This document shows positions 8,606-17,513 of a DNA stretch of 64,000 nucleotides, in pieces. A program made the translations under genes and the position numbers. The notes beneath the pieces were generated by a model, which was given only the letters and a program-made list of their open reading frames with translations, ran no database searches and had not been told where the DNA came from. Numbering within the stretch: position 1 is the first letter of the stretch; the number at the start of each line of letters is the position of its first letter. This DNA is from UBA6176 sp032119375 (lineage in GTDB: Bacteria > Verrucomicrobiota > Verrucomicrobiia > Limisphaerales > UBA9464), in contig CAYSGH010000017.1 in assembly GCA_964430505.1 (NCBI GenBank), positions 1 to 64,000 on the forward strand, read 5' to 3'.

Positions 8606-9961
8606 CTATGCGGTCCAGCCCTTGCGATACTGCCGCCGGAGGTACTGCTTGGCCGCCGCCGCGCCGCTGCTCAGGCGGAACTTCGGACCGTCCCACCTCA
8701 GCTCCGTCTGGGCTCGGATGGCGACGTTGCCCAACAGGATGAACTCGGTGAGCAACCCGGCGTAGTCGAAGTTCGAGAAGGCCTTCGGGCCGCCGCGGAT
8801 GGCGGCCACCCACTCGTCCTTCATCCCTTGGTCGCCCTTGCCGTTGCGCGCCAACGTGGGCGCCGGGGCCGCGAAGTCCTTGAACCGCTCGCCGGGCAGC
8901 AGCTTCCAGTTCGAGCCATAGTCCGACGGCGAGTACAGCACGCCCTTGTCGCCCACCATGAGGCAGCCGGAGTCGGCCGGCTTCTCGCCATGGAACAGGT
9001 CCATGGGAGGAAGGTTCTTGGTTCCGGACGGCAGCTTGCCCTCGTACCAGGTGAACTTCACGGCCGGGCGCTTGCCCTTGGCGGGGAAGTCGTAGTTCAC
9101 CGTGGCCCAGCCCGGGCAGGTCTCGGGATTCGGCGCCTCCGACTCCGCGACGATGCGCGTGGGATGGTCCAACTCGAGAGCCATGAAGGGAAGGTTCGCC
9201 GTGTGGCAGCCCATGTCGCCCAGCGCGCCGGTGCCGTAGTCCCACCATCCCCGCCACTTGAACGGGTGATAGGCCGGGTGATAGGGCCGCTCGGGGGCGG
9301 TGCCTAGGAAGGCATCCCAGTTGACATGCGGCGGCGCCGGCGGTGTGTCCGTCGGGCGTGCCTTCACCGAGGGCGACTGCGGCCAGACGGGACGGTTCGT
9401 CCACACGTGCACGTGTTGCACCGTCCCGATGGCCCCGGCGCGGATGGCCTCGACGCCCGCCCGCAGGCCGTTCTCGGCCGTTCCTTGGTTGCCCATCTGC
9501 GTCGCGACCTTGTGCTTTCGGGCGAGGTCGCGGAGCCAGCGCGCCTCCCAGACGTCATGCGTCAGGGGCTTTTGCACGTACACATGGATGCCCTGCTGGA
9601 TCGCCATGGCGGCCGCCAACGCGTGGTTGTGGTCCGCCGTGCTGACCGTCAGCGCGTCGATCTTGCCCGACATCTTGTCGAAGAGCTTGCGGAAGTCCTG
9701 GAACCCGGCGGCCGACGGGAACTTCCTCAGCTTCGCCTGGAGCGAGGTGTCGTCGCAGTCGCACAACGCGACCACGTCGCCATGGGTTGCCGCTTGGTCG
9801 AGGTCGCCCGATCCCTTGCCGCCCACGCCGATGCCCGCGACGCGCAGGCGCTCGTTGGCGCCCCAGACGCGTGCCGGGACAATGCTGAAGGCAAACGCCG
9901 CGCTCGCGGCGGATTGGAGGAACTGGCGGCGGCCAAAGACGCGGGTGTACGTGGAACTCAT
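8606..9961 (-). CDS. Tat-exported Gfo/Idh/MocA family oxidoreductase
   Basis: A 451-residue NAD(P)-dependent oxidoreductase of the Gfo/Idh/MocA family. It starts with a twin-arginine signal (FGRRQFLQSAASAAF) and would fold before export to the periplasm. The Rossmann loop is VAGIGVGGKGSG. The catalytic-site equivalent of EKP reads VQKPLTHD, the variant common in Verrucomicrobia and Planctomycetes. The C-terminal domain contains GTGALGDMGCHTANLPF. The ATG at 9961 is chosen because a GAGAAAGG Shine-Dalgarno-like sequence precedes it; the open frame extends 29 codons further without signal character. The substrate is unknown, with sugars or inositol derivatives usual for the family. It shares orientation with the pseudopilin gene upstream but is about 200 bases away. 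Confidence 0.92.
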   Translation of the reverse strand: MSSTYTRVFGRRQFLQSAASAAFAFSIVPARVWGANERLRVAGIGVGGKGSGDLDQAATHGDVVALCDCDDTSLQAKLRKFPSAAGFQDFRKLFDKMSGKIDALTVSTADHNHALAAAMAIQQGIHVYVQKPLTHDVWEARWLRDLARKHKVATQMGNQGTAENGLRAGVEAIRAGAIGTVQHVHVWTNRPVWPQSPSVKARPTDTPPAPPHVNWDAFLGTAPERPYHPAYHPFKWRGWWDYGTGALGDMGCHTANLPFMALELDHPTRIVAESEAPNPETCPGWATVNYDFPAKGKRPAVKFTWYEGKLPSGTKNLPPMDLFHGEKPADSGCLMVGDKGVLYSPSDYGSNWKLLPGERFKDFAAPAPTLARNGKGDQGMKDEWVAAIRGGPKAFSNFDYAGLLTEFILLGNVAIRAQTELRWDGPKFRLSSGAAAAKQYLRRQYRKGWTA

Positions 9962-10162
9962 GCTGAACCTTTCTCGGGGTGTTGGGGATGAGGCTACGGA
10001 GCCCGCCCGTCCCGGGGCAACGACGAATCCCGCGAACGGTCGGTTCACCCCGTGTCGGTGGAGCGTCCGGCGGCGCGGTCTGCCGGCGGCCGCCGCGCCG
10101 ACGAGGCCCTCGTGGAGGCCGGCGTTGGGGCGCAGCCCCGGGCCTTTGCTTGGCGCTGGTTC

Positions 10163-11101
10163 CTAGAAGGGATCCTGCCCGTTCTTGGCCGTCGAGGTTC
10201 GCGACGCCAGCCACCAGACATCGCGGTTGCCGGCGAATCGGCCGTCGTCGAGGCGGCCGTATTCCGTCGCCTTGGCATCCAGCCCGGCGCGCCCGGGCCG
10301 GGGCTTCTCCAGCCACCGGCGCAGCTCGGCATGGCCGTCGAGGAACGACAACGCCCCGGACCCGCCATGGAACGCGGCCGGGAAGTCCACCCACCCGCGA
10401 ACGCTCGTCTGAGCCAGAGAGTCCGGGATCCGATGCCCGAACCCGCCGTCGTTGATGCTCGCCGGGTGCTCGTCGATGAACACGAAGATCTGCGACGGGC
10501 GCGGCGCGTCCCCGTCCTTGCCGAACACCATCCAGCGGCCGCCTCGGTTGTTCGGAAAGATGCCCTCCTGCTTGGAGTCCAACCAATAGCCCATGGTTGG
10601 CCCGCCTTCCGGCCAGCTTCCCACCGCCTGGCTCGCCGCCACGCTGCGAATGCGGCGCACCTTGCCCACTCCTGGCCGTGCCACCGTGGTCCAATCGCCC
10701 GGGCATTGGTACACGCCAGGCGTGGTCGTGTAGGGGCCGAGAACCGCCGTCTGGCGGTTGAGGAGCGTTTGCGGGTCCCAGTTCGAGGGATTGCCCCCTG
10801 CGAAGTCCAGGTTGCCACGCACCCATCCGTCGCCCCCGTAGGTGTTCGGCATGTAGCGGCCGTTGGAGTCGCCCGCGTACAGCTCAAACGCGAGCTGGAG
10901 CTGCTTCTGGTTGGACAGGCACTTCGTCCCCTGCGCCCGTACCTTGGCCTTGCCCAGGGCGGGCAGAAGCATGCCCGCCAAGATCGCAATGATGGCAATC
11001 ACCACCAGCAACTCGATCAAGGTGAAGCCCCGATCCTGTCCCTCCGCCGCATCAGTCCCAGCCGGCTGCCCGTCGTGACGGCGCTCCTTCATCGTCTTCA
11101 T
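10163..11101 (-). CDS. Type II secretion/type IV pilin-like protein (H-X9-DG family)
   Basis: A 312-residue exported pseudopilin-like protein. After a short basic leader comes the prepilin signal GFTLIELLVVIAIIAILAG, cut by a prepilin peptidase before Phe, then a single hydrophobic helix. The C-terminal globular part includes VFIDEHPASINDGGFG (the H-X9-DG processing-associated motif) and LSFLDGHAELRRW. Such proteins are numerous in Verrucomicrobia and Planctomycetes and usually stand apart from pilus operons, as here; their role is unknown. The start at 11101 is one of two close ATGs (the other is 11092), neither with a good ribosome-binding site. It is divergent from a second pseudopilin gene 175 bases away. 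Confidence 0.9.
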   Translation of the reverse strand: MKTMKERRHDGQPAGTDAAEGQDRGFTLIELLVVIAIIAILAGMLLPALGKAKVRAQGTKCLSNQKQLQLAFELYAGDSNGRYMPNTYGGDGWVRGNLDFAGGNPSNWDPQTLLNRQTAVLGPYTTTPGVYQCPGDWTTVARPGVGKVRRIRSVAASQAVGSWPEGGPTMGYWLDSKQEGIFPNNRGGRWMVFGKDGDAPRPSQIFVFIDEHPASINDGGFGHRIPDSLAQTSVRGWVDFPAAFHGGSGALSFLDGHAELRRWLEKPRPGRAGLDAKATEYGRLDDGRFAGNRDVWWLASRTSTAKNGQDPF

Positions 11102-11276
11102 GGAATGTCGCCCAGAACGCCTCGCAACGTCCCCAACCGTCAAGGGCCATCTCGCATCGGTTCCCCGCCTCGCGATCCCCATCGCGCAATAACGGCCTGG
11201 TCCCCCCCAGCCCGAGCGCGTTGCACGCCCGAAAAAATCCCGTTCCCGAATCCCCTCAAATCCACATCCTGAGCCC

Positions 11277-11993
11277 ATGCAGCCACCGCGTGAACCCCAA
11301 CGGGCTCGGTCCGCCTTCACCCTCGTCGAGCTGCTCGTCGTCATCGCCATCATCGCGATCCTCGCCGGGATGCTTCTGCCCGCCCTCGGCCGCGCCAAGG
11401 CTGCCGCCCTCCGCGCCCGTTGCCTCAGCAACCTGCACAATGTTGGCATCGGCATGCTGATGTATGCCGACGACACCGGTGGCTTTGTCGCCCGTGGCAA
11501 TTACACCCCGTGGTTCCTTGCCTACATGCCCTACGTTCCCGAGGGAGGCAGCCGAAGGGACTTCCGCAACGTCCGCATCTTCTTCTGCCCCGCGTATCCC
11601 AACAAGAACCCCAAGCGCCGCCAGGTCATCACGTACGTCGTCAACGCTTGGCGCTTCTCCGGCCCCAACGACATGGTCGGCACCGAGCAGACCGTCCCCA
11701 CCCGTCTCGACCTGTTCCAGCGCCCGGCCGACACCGCCTACCTTGCCGACAACGAGGACGGCCCGTGGCGCCCCATCGTCACCGGCCTTGCCGACGCCGT
11801 CACCGACCTCAACGACGTCTGGAATCCCGCCCATCTTCCGCTCGCCCCGGGCACCACCCGTCCCAACCCCGAACGCCGCATTGCCCTCAGGCGACACCGT
11901 GACGGGGCCGACGTGCTCCACCTGGACGGCCATTCCGACTGGCTTCCTGCCCGGCGCAACACCCTCGACCTTTGGCGCGACATCAAACGCTGA
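11277..11993 (+). CDS. Type II secretion/type IV pilin-like protein
   Basis: A 238-residue protein with a prepilin-type N-terminus (SAFTLVELLVVIAIIAILAG) followed by MLLPALGRAK and a Cys-containing segment (ARCLSNLHNVG). It ends with the typical ADVLHLDGHSDWLPARRN block. It is a paralogue in architecture, not in detailed sequence, of the divergent gene at 10163-11101, and the two share a 175-base intergenic region. No pilus assembly genes are nearby. The gene converges with the permease gene, leaving only 29 bases between stop codons. Confidence 0.9.
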   Translation: MQPPREPQRARSAFTLVELLVVIAIIAILAGMLLPALGRAKAAALRARCLSNLHNVGIGMLMYADDTGGFVARGNYTPWFLAYMPYVPEGGSRRDFRNVRIFFCPAYPNKNPKRRQVITYVVNAWRFSGPNDMVGTEQTVPTRLDLFQRPADTAYLADNEDGPWRPIVTGLADAVTDLNDVWNPAHLPLAPGTTRPNPERRIALRRHRDGADVLHLDGHSDWLPARRNTLDLWRDIKR

Positions 11994-12022
11994 CGTGTGG
12001 CCCGCCGCACGCGTTGGCCCGC

Positions 12023-13654
12023 TCACCCATAAGCCTGCGCCAGCACCAGCAGGCCCATCAGCACCGCCAACGCCAGGCTGTGCCAAAACACCGCCCTCAA
12101 CACCGTCCCGGCGTCCGGGCTCCCGGGATGGCCACCCGTCGCCACGCTCGCCACCACCAGGCTCTGCGCGTCGATCATCTTCCCCATCACGCCCCCGGAG
12201 CTGTTCGCCGCCGCCATCAGCACCGGGGACAAGCCCAGTTGCCGCGCCGTCACCTGCTGCAGGTTTCCAAACAACACGTTCGACGATGTGTCGCTCCCCG
12301 TCAGCGCCACGCCCAGCCAGCCAATCAACGGCGAGAAGAACGGGAACCACCAGCCCGTCCCCGCCATGGCCAGGCCCAGCGTCGTGTCCGTCCCGCTGTA
12401 CCGCGTCACGAACCCCAGCGCCAACATCAGCCCGATCGTCAGCAACGACTCCCTCAATCGTCCCAGCGTCCCCAGGTACAACCGGGCCATCCGAACCGGC
12501 CCCACGCCCAGCGCCGCGCCTGCCACCCATCCCGCCAGCAACAACGCCGTCCCCGTCGCCGACAACGCGTTGAATGCAAACACCGCCTTCTCTGCCTCCG
12601 GCTCCCGCACCACCGGCGGCACGCGCAGCACCATCTGGTGCAGTCCCGGCACCTTCCACTCCGGAGCCCAGGCCCCGTTCAACCACGCCTTCACCTCAGG
12701 CAAACCCCACACGAAGACGCACGCCGTGAGCGCGACCCACGGAATCCATGCCTTCCAACCCGGCCCCATCCCCTCGGCCGCCGTCCCGTCCGCCGCGTCT
12801 CGAGGCCCGACCGTCGTCGCCCCGTCGCCCCCCAGCCCGTCCTTCGGCCGCCACACCTTCATGAACAACACCAGCGACCCCATCGACCCCGCCGCGCCCA
12901 CGATGTCCACCAGCCATGGCCCGTGGAAGTTGCTCACCACGTACTGCAACGCCGCAAAGCTCCCGCCCGCCACCAGGCACGCCGGCCACACGCCCCGCAG
13001 CCCCTTCCACCCCGACTGCACCGCCACCAGCCAAAACGGCACCAGCAATGAAAACCACGGCAACTGGCGCCCCACCGCCCCGCTCAACGCCTGCACGTCC
13101 AGGTCCGTCACCCGCGCCAATGTCAGCAACGGCGTCCCCAATGCCCCGTACGCCACCGGGGCCGTGTTCCCGATCAACGCCAGCTTCGCCGCCTCCAGCG
13201 GCCGGAACCCCAGCCCGATCATCAACGCCCCCGTGATCGCCACCGGCGCGCCAAACCCCGCCGCGCCCTCGATGAACGCCCCAAACCCAAACGCAATCAG
13301 CAACGCCTGCACCCGCCGGTCCCCCGACACGCCCGCCACCTGCCGCTGCAACACCGAGAACTGCCCCGTCGCCACCGACAGGTCGTACACGAACATCGCG
13401 TTCAGGATGATCCAGCCGATCGGGAACAACCCAAACATCGCCCCGTTCAACGCAGACAGCCCCGCCAGCTTCGCCGGCATCCCGTACACCCACGTGGCCG
13501 TCACCCACGCCACCACAAGGCCCGCCAGCGCCGCCACGTGCGCCCGCACGTGAAACCACGCCAGCAACCCCAGCAACGTCACCACCGGCAGCGACGCCAC
13601 CAACGCCGACCACCCCAGCCCGCCCAGCGGATCGTAGTTCTGCGACCACGTCAT
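12023..13654 (-). CDS. L-lactate/glycolate permease (LctP family)
   Basis: A 543-residue polytopic inner-membrane transporter of the lactate permease family (about 12-14 hydrophobic segments). It has the conserved GFGAFIEGAAGFGAPVAITGALMIGLGF stretch near residue 120-150 (quoted pieces: GAFIEGAAGFGAPVA) and the C-terminal LTGSDTSSNVLFGNLQ motif. Family members LldP and GlcA move lactate and glycolate with protons. The gene overlaps glcF by four bases (ATGA) at the end of a glyoxylate-aminotransferase/glcDEF operon, so glycolate uptake is the likely job. D- or L-lactate is the alternative. Confidence 0.93.
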   Translation of the reverse strand: MTWSQNYDPLGGLGWSALVASLPVVTLLGLLAWFHVRAHVAALAGLVVAWVTATWVYGMPAKLAGLSALNGAMFGLFPIGWIILNAMFVYDLSVATGQFSVLQRQVAGVSGDRRVQALLIAFGFGAFIEGAAGFGAPVAITGALMIGLGFRPLEAAKLALIGNTAPVAYGALGTPLLTLARVTDLDVQALSGAVGRQLPWFSLLVPFWLVAVQSGWKGLRGVWPACLVAGGSFAALQYVVSNFHGPWLVDIVGAAGSMGSLVLFMKVWRPKDGLGGDGATTVGPRDAADGTAAEGMGPGWKAWIPWVALTACVFVWGLPEVKAWLNGAWAPEWKVPGLHQMVLRVPPVVREPEAEKAVFAFNALSATGTALLLAGWVAGAALGVGPVRMARLYLGTLGRLRESLLTIGLMLALGFVTRYSGTDTTLGLAMAGTGWWFPFFSPLIGWLGVALTGSDTSSNVLFGNLQQVTARQLGLSPVLMAAANSSGGVMGKMIDAQSLVVASVATGGHPGSPDAGTVLRAVFWHSLALAVLMGLLVLAQAYG

Positions 13655-14928
13655 CGCGCGGCCCTCCCGTCCCCGGGCGTTCGGCCCTCATAAGCGTCCC
13701 GCAACACCTGCATCGTGTGCCGAACCTCCAAGCCCGCCCCGTGCAGCCGAAGCTGCGTCAGGCACCCGATGTTGCCCGAGGCCACCACCCGCGTCCCCGT
13801 CCCGCGTATGGCCGTCGCCTTCTGTCGTCCCAACGCCGACGCAGTCGTCGGTTGTTCGACGTTGTAGGTGCCCGCGCTTCCACAGCACAGGTGTGCGTCG
13901 GGCACCTCCACCAACTCGAGCCCCGGGATGGACCCCAGCAACGACCGCGGCTCCGTGCGCACGCCCTGCGCGTTCGCGAGATGACAAGCGTCGTGGTAGG
14001 CCACGCGCACGGGCTCCCGCCAGCCGGCCGGCCGCTCCATCAATCCCAGCCGCGCCAGGAACACGCTCACGTCCGTCGTCCGCCCCGCCAGCTCCCGGGC
14101 GCGCCCCTCGTCCGCCGTCCCCGCCAGCACCAACGGGTACTCGTGCATTGCCGACCCGCACCCCGCCGCGTTCGTCAGCACCGCGTCCACCGCGCCCCCA
14201 AACGCCTCCAGGTTGCGCCGCGCAAAGCCTCGGGCCCCCGCGAGGTCGCCCGTGTGCCACGACAATCCCCCACAACATCCCTGGCCCCGGGGCACCCACA
14301 CCTCCACGCCATTGCGTGCCAGGACGTCGATCGTTGCCACGTTGATGTCCGGGTCCAGCACCTGCTGCGCGCATCCCGCCAGCAACGCCACCCGGGCCCG
14401 CCGCGCCCCGCGCGCGGGCGTCCGCTCCGGCAGCGCCACCGCCGATGGCAATCGCCCCGGCACCAGTTCCAGCATCGGGCGCAGCGCGGAGGGCATCAGC
14501 GCCCGGAACGCCTTCCCCATGCCCGCAAGGCGCGCCGCCCACCGAAACCGACCCGGGTACGGCAACGTCCAACGCATCAACGCCCGGCGCACGGCATCCC
14601 AGCCAGACGTCGCCACCCCCGCGCCCACCGTGGCGCGGTACGGGCTGATCAAGTCACGGTATGGCACGCCGCTCGGGCACGCGGGCTCGCAGGCGAGGCA
14701 ACCCAGGCAACGATCCACGTGCGGGCGCGCTGCCTCCGCCGTCAATCGCCCCTCCATCACCTCCTTCATCAAGACGATCCGCCCCCGCGGCGAATCCATC
14801 TCCTGCCCGAGCTCCCGGTACGTGGGGCATGCCGCCAGGCAAAACCCACAATGCACGCACGCCTCCACCGCCCGCGCCATTGCCGGTCCCATCGCCCCGG
14901 CCTTCCCAACGTCCATCTCGTGCAACAT
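13651..14928 (-). CDS. glcF: Glycolate oxidase iron-sulfur subunit
   Basis: A 425-residue subunit carrying electrons from the GlcD/GlcE flavoproteins towards the quinone pool at the inner membrane. Two ferredoxin-type clusters are visible: CVHCGFCLAACPTYRELG near residue 25 and CLGCLACEPACPSGVPY near residue 75. Two cysteine-rich CCG domains follow, with GCCGGLSWHTGDLAGAR and HLCCGSAGTYNV. The ATG at 14928 is three bases after the glcE stop, and the last four bases overlap the permease start. All expected cysteines are present. Confidence 0.95.
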   Translation of the reverse strand: MLHEMDVGKAGAMGPAMARAVEACVHCGFCLAACPTYRELGQEMDSPRGRIVLMKEVMEGRLTAEAARPHVDRCLGCLACEPACPSGVPYRDLISPYRATVGAGVATSGWDAVRRALMRWTLPYPGRFRWAARLAGMGKAFRALMPSALRPMLELVPGRLPSAVALPERTPARGARRARVALLAGCAQQVLDPDINVATIDVLARNGVEVWVPRGQGCCGGLSWHTGDLAGARGFARRNLEAFGGAVDAVLTNAAGCGSAMHEYPLVLAGTADEGRARELAGRTTDVSVFLARLGLMERPAGWREPVRVAYHDACHLANAQGVRTEPRSLLGSIPGLELVEVPDAHLCCGSAGTYNVEQPTTASALGRQKATAIRGTGTRVVASGNIGCLTQLRLHGAGLEVRHTMQVLRDAYEGRTPGDGRAAR

Positions 14929-14931
14929 GCG

Positions 14932-16062
14932 CTATCCCCCTCCCTTCACGCCCTTCCGTCCATGCCCATGGAGTCCATCCGGTCCATCGCGTCCATCACC
15001 GTCCATTTCCCCTGCGAACCTCCCCCCGGGATCCAGCGCCGCGCGCACCGCATCCTCCACCGCCATCACGCGCCGCGCACCCAGCCACCGGTGGCCGTCC
15101 CCTCTGAGCAACACGCCCTCCACGCCCTCCGTGCGCATCCATGCCTCCAGCCGGTCCCGCTCGCCGTCATTCCCCAGCGCCACCCACGCCACGCTGGCGC
15201 AACCCAGCAGGTGAAGCGACCGCGCGTGGCTGGCCAGCCCCACCGCCTGCGAAGGCGTCAACGGCACGCGCGCCACGGCGTGCCCGGAGGGCACCCAATC
15301 CCACTCCCGCAACCCGTGCCAGCGCGCCTCCGCCTCGTCGTGCCCGAGCGCCTCCCCTGGCCATCGCGCCAACGCCTCGGCCGCCATGGGATCCAAGGCC
15401 TCCATCGGCCCTGCCAGCCGCGCGATCACGTCCGCGCCGCCGGGCCACACGTCCAATGCCTCGAAGTCGAACCGCGACCGCGCCGCCTCGCACAGGACCC
15501 TCGCCGCGTCCGCCATCCCCGCCGCCCGAAGCCGCAGCGTCCGGCGCGCCTGGGGCCTTGGGAACACCTTGAACGTCACCTCCGCCAACGCGCCGTACCG
15601 GCCATGGCTGCCCACCATGAACTTCGGCACGTCAAACCCCGCCGCGTTCTTCACCACCTTGCCGCCCATGCGCAGCACCCGGCCCAGGCCATCCACCATC
15701 CGAACCCCCAGGATGAAGTCCCGGACGCCTCCAAAGCGAAGCCGTCCCGGGCCCGAAATTCCCGACGCCACCAACCCGCCCAGCGTCGATCCCGACGCCA
15801 CCAACATGGGATCGAACGGCAGGTGTTGCCCGCGCTCCGCCAGCATCGCCACCACCTCGGCGACCGGCGTGCCCGCCCGCGCCGTGAACGTGAACTCGGC
15901 AGGGTCGTACTCCACCACGCCACGCAAGCCCGTCGTCGAGATCCGCACGCCGCCCGTGCCGATCAACGCCGGCTTCGTGCATCCCCCTTCCAGCGAAACG
16001 CGGTCGTGCGACCGCACGGCCTCCGCCAGTTCCGCCGTCGTCGTTGGGCGCTCCACGTTCAT
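14932..16062 (-). CDS. glcE: Glycolate oxidase FAD-binding subunit
   Basis: A 376-residue FAD-binding type 4 (PCMH-type) subunit. The domain carries GTPVAEVVAMLAERG, DPMLVASGSTLGGLVASGI and GKVVKNAAGFDVPKFMVGS, as in GlcE. It probably forms the GlcDEF complex oxidising glycolate to glyoxylate. The start at 16062 makes an ATGA overlap with glcD; a longer frame extends upstream but runs antiparallel through glcD. The C-terminus is Gly/Asp/His-rich. It lies between glcD and glcF in the usual order. Confidence 0.93.
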   Translation of the reverse strand: MNVERPTTTAELAEAVRSHDRVSLEGGCTKPALIGTGGVRISTTGLRGVVEYDPAEFTFTARAGTPVAEVVAMLAERGQHLPFDPMLVASGSTLGGLVASGISGPGRLRFGGVRDFILGVRMVDGLGRVLRMGGKVVKNAAGFDVPKFMVGSHGRYGALAEVTFKVFPRPQARRTLRLRAAGMADAARVLCEAARSRFDFEALDVWPGGADVIARLAGPMEALDPMAAEALARWPGEALGHDEAEARWHGLREWDWVPSGHAVARVPLTPSQAVGLASHARSLHLLGCASVAWVALGNDGERDRLEAWMRTEGVEGVLLRGDGHRWLGARRVMAVEDAVRAALDPGGRFAGEMDGDGRDGPDGLHGHGRKGVKGGG

Positions 16063-17504
16063 TCGCGCGAGATCACCCCGGCCCGTTCCAGCGGGTGCAG
16101 CCCGGCTTGTCGCAACGACGGGGCCTCGCCCGTCGCCAGCATCTTGCCCGGGTTCGCGATCCCCAGCGGGTCGAAGGCCGCCCGCAGCCGCCGCATCGCG
16201 TCCATCTCGTCCGGCCCGAACATCTCCGGCAGGTACTCCCGCTTCTCCACGCCGACGCCATGCTCGCCCGTGATGGAGCCGCCCATCTCGATGCACATGC
16301 GCAGGATCGTCCCGGCCAACGCCTCCGCGCGCTGCAGCGCCCCCGGCTCGCGCCCGTTGAACAGGATCAACGGATGGAGGTTCCCGTCCCCCGCATGGAA
16401 CACGTTGGCGACCCGCAGGCCTGCCTCGCGCGACATCCCCTGGATCCGGCGCAACGCCTCGCCGAGGCGCTGCCGCGGCACCACGCCGTCCTGCACGATG
16501 AAGTCCGGCGACAACCGCCCCACCGCGCTGAACGCGCTCTTGCGACCCTTCCAGATCGCCAGGCGCTCCGCGGCATCCCGCGCCACGCGAACCTCCAACG
16601 GGCCGCTCGACGCCAGCAATGGCTCCAGCCGACGTCGCTCCGCCTCTACCACCTCCCTTGGCCCCTCCAGCTCCACGATCAACACCGCCTCGCACCCCGC
16701 CGGGTATTCCGCGTGCACCGCCGCCGACGCCGCCTCCAGCGCCAGCGCGTCCATGATCTCCAGCGCTCCCGGCAACAATCCCGCCCCGATGACCGCGGCC
16801 ACCGCGTCGCCCGCCTGCTCCAGCGTCCGGTAGCCCGCCAGCACCGTGTGGAACCGCTCGGCCTTGGGCACCAACTGCAACGTGACTTCCAGCGCGATCC
16901 CGAAGAGCCCCTCGTTCCCCGTGAACAACCCGCACCAATCCGGCCCCGCGAACTCCCGGCCGCTCCCGCCCAGCGTCACCCGCTCGCCCGTGGCCAGCAC
17001 CGCCTGGATCCCCAGCACATGGTTCGACGTCATCCCATGGCGCAGGCAATGCGCGCCGCCGGAGTTGAACGCCACGTTGCCGCCGATCGTGCAGATCGTC
17101 TGGCTCGAAGGGTCCGGCGCGTAGTGCAGCCCATGCGGGGCCGCAGCCGCTGTCACCTGCGTGTTCACGACGCCGGGCTCCACCAACGCCCAGCGCTCCT
17201 CCGCGTTCACCCGCACGATCCGGTTCAGGCGGTTCAACGCGATCACGATCCCGCCCGGCACCGGCAACGACCCGCCCGAGAGGCTCGTCCCGCTCCCGCG
17301 CGCCACGAATGGCAGCCGCAGCTCATGGCAGAGCCGCACCAATGCCACCACCTCGTCCTGCGTCTCCGGGATGGCCACCGCCAACGGTCGCTCGCGGAAG
17401 GCCGTCAAGCCGTCGCTCTCATACGCCGCCAACTGGACCGGCTCGCGCAGCAGTCGCGGGCCCGGCATCAACGCCGACAATCGCCTCAGCGCCACGCCGT
17501 CCAT
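16059..17504 (-). CDS. glcD: Glycolate oxidase subunit GlcD (FAD-linked oxidase)
   Basis: A 481-residue flavoprotein catalysing the oxidation of glycolate (or D-lactate) in the GlcDEF complex. It has the FAD-binding loop GSGTSLSGGSLPVPGG and the pyrophosphate-binding PDPSSQTICTIGGNVAFNSG. The C-terminal FAD-oxidase domain carries VFHAGDGNLHPLI and GGSITGEHGVGVEKREYL, all standard for GlcD. It sits 9 bases downstream of the aminotransferase gene and overlaps glcE by four bases, so the subunits are translationally coupled. D-lactate dehydrogenase is the alternative, but the full glcDEF set with a glyoxylate aminotransferase favours glycolate. Confidence 0.95.
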   Translation of the reverse strand: MDGVALRRLSALMPGPRLLREPVQLAAYESDGLTAFRERPLAVAIPETQDEVVALVRLCHELRLPFVARGSGTSLSGGSLPVPGGIVIALNRLNRIVRVNAEERWALVEPGVVNTQVTAAAAPHGLHYAPDPSSQTICTIGGNVAFNSGGAHCLRHGMTSNHVLGIQAVLATGERVTLGGSGREFAGPDWCGLFTGNEGLFGIALEVTLQLVPKAERFHTVLAGYRTLEQAGDAVAAVIGAGLLPGALEIMDALALEAASAAVHAEYPAGCEAVLIVELEGPREVVEAERRRLEPLLASSGPLEVRVARDAAERLAIWKGRKSAFSAVGRLSPDFIVQDGVVPRQRLGEALRRIQGMSREAGLRVANVFHAGDGNLHPLILFNGREPGALQRAEALAGTILRMCIEMGGSITGEHGVGVEKREYLPEMFGPDEMDAMRRLRAAFDPLGIANPGKMLATGEAPSLRQAGLHPLERAGVISRE

Positions 17505-17513
17505 GGGGCATCC

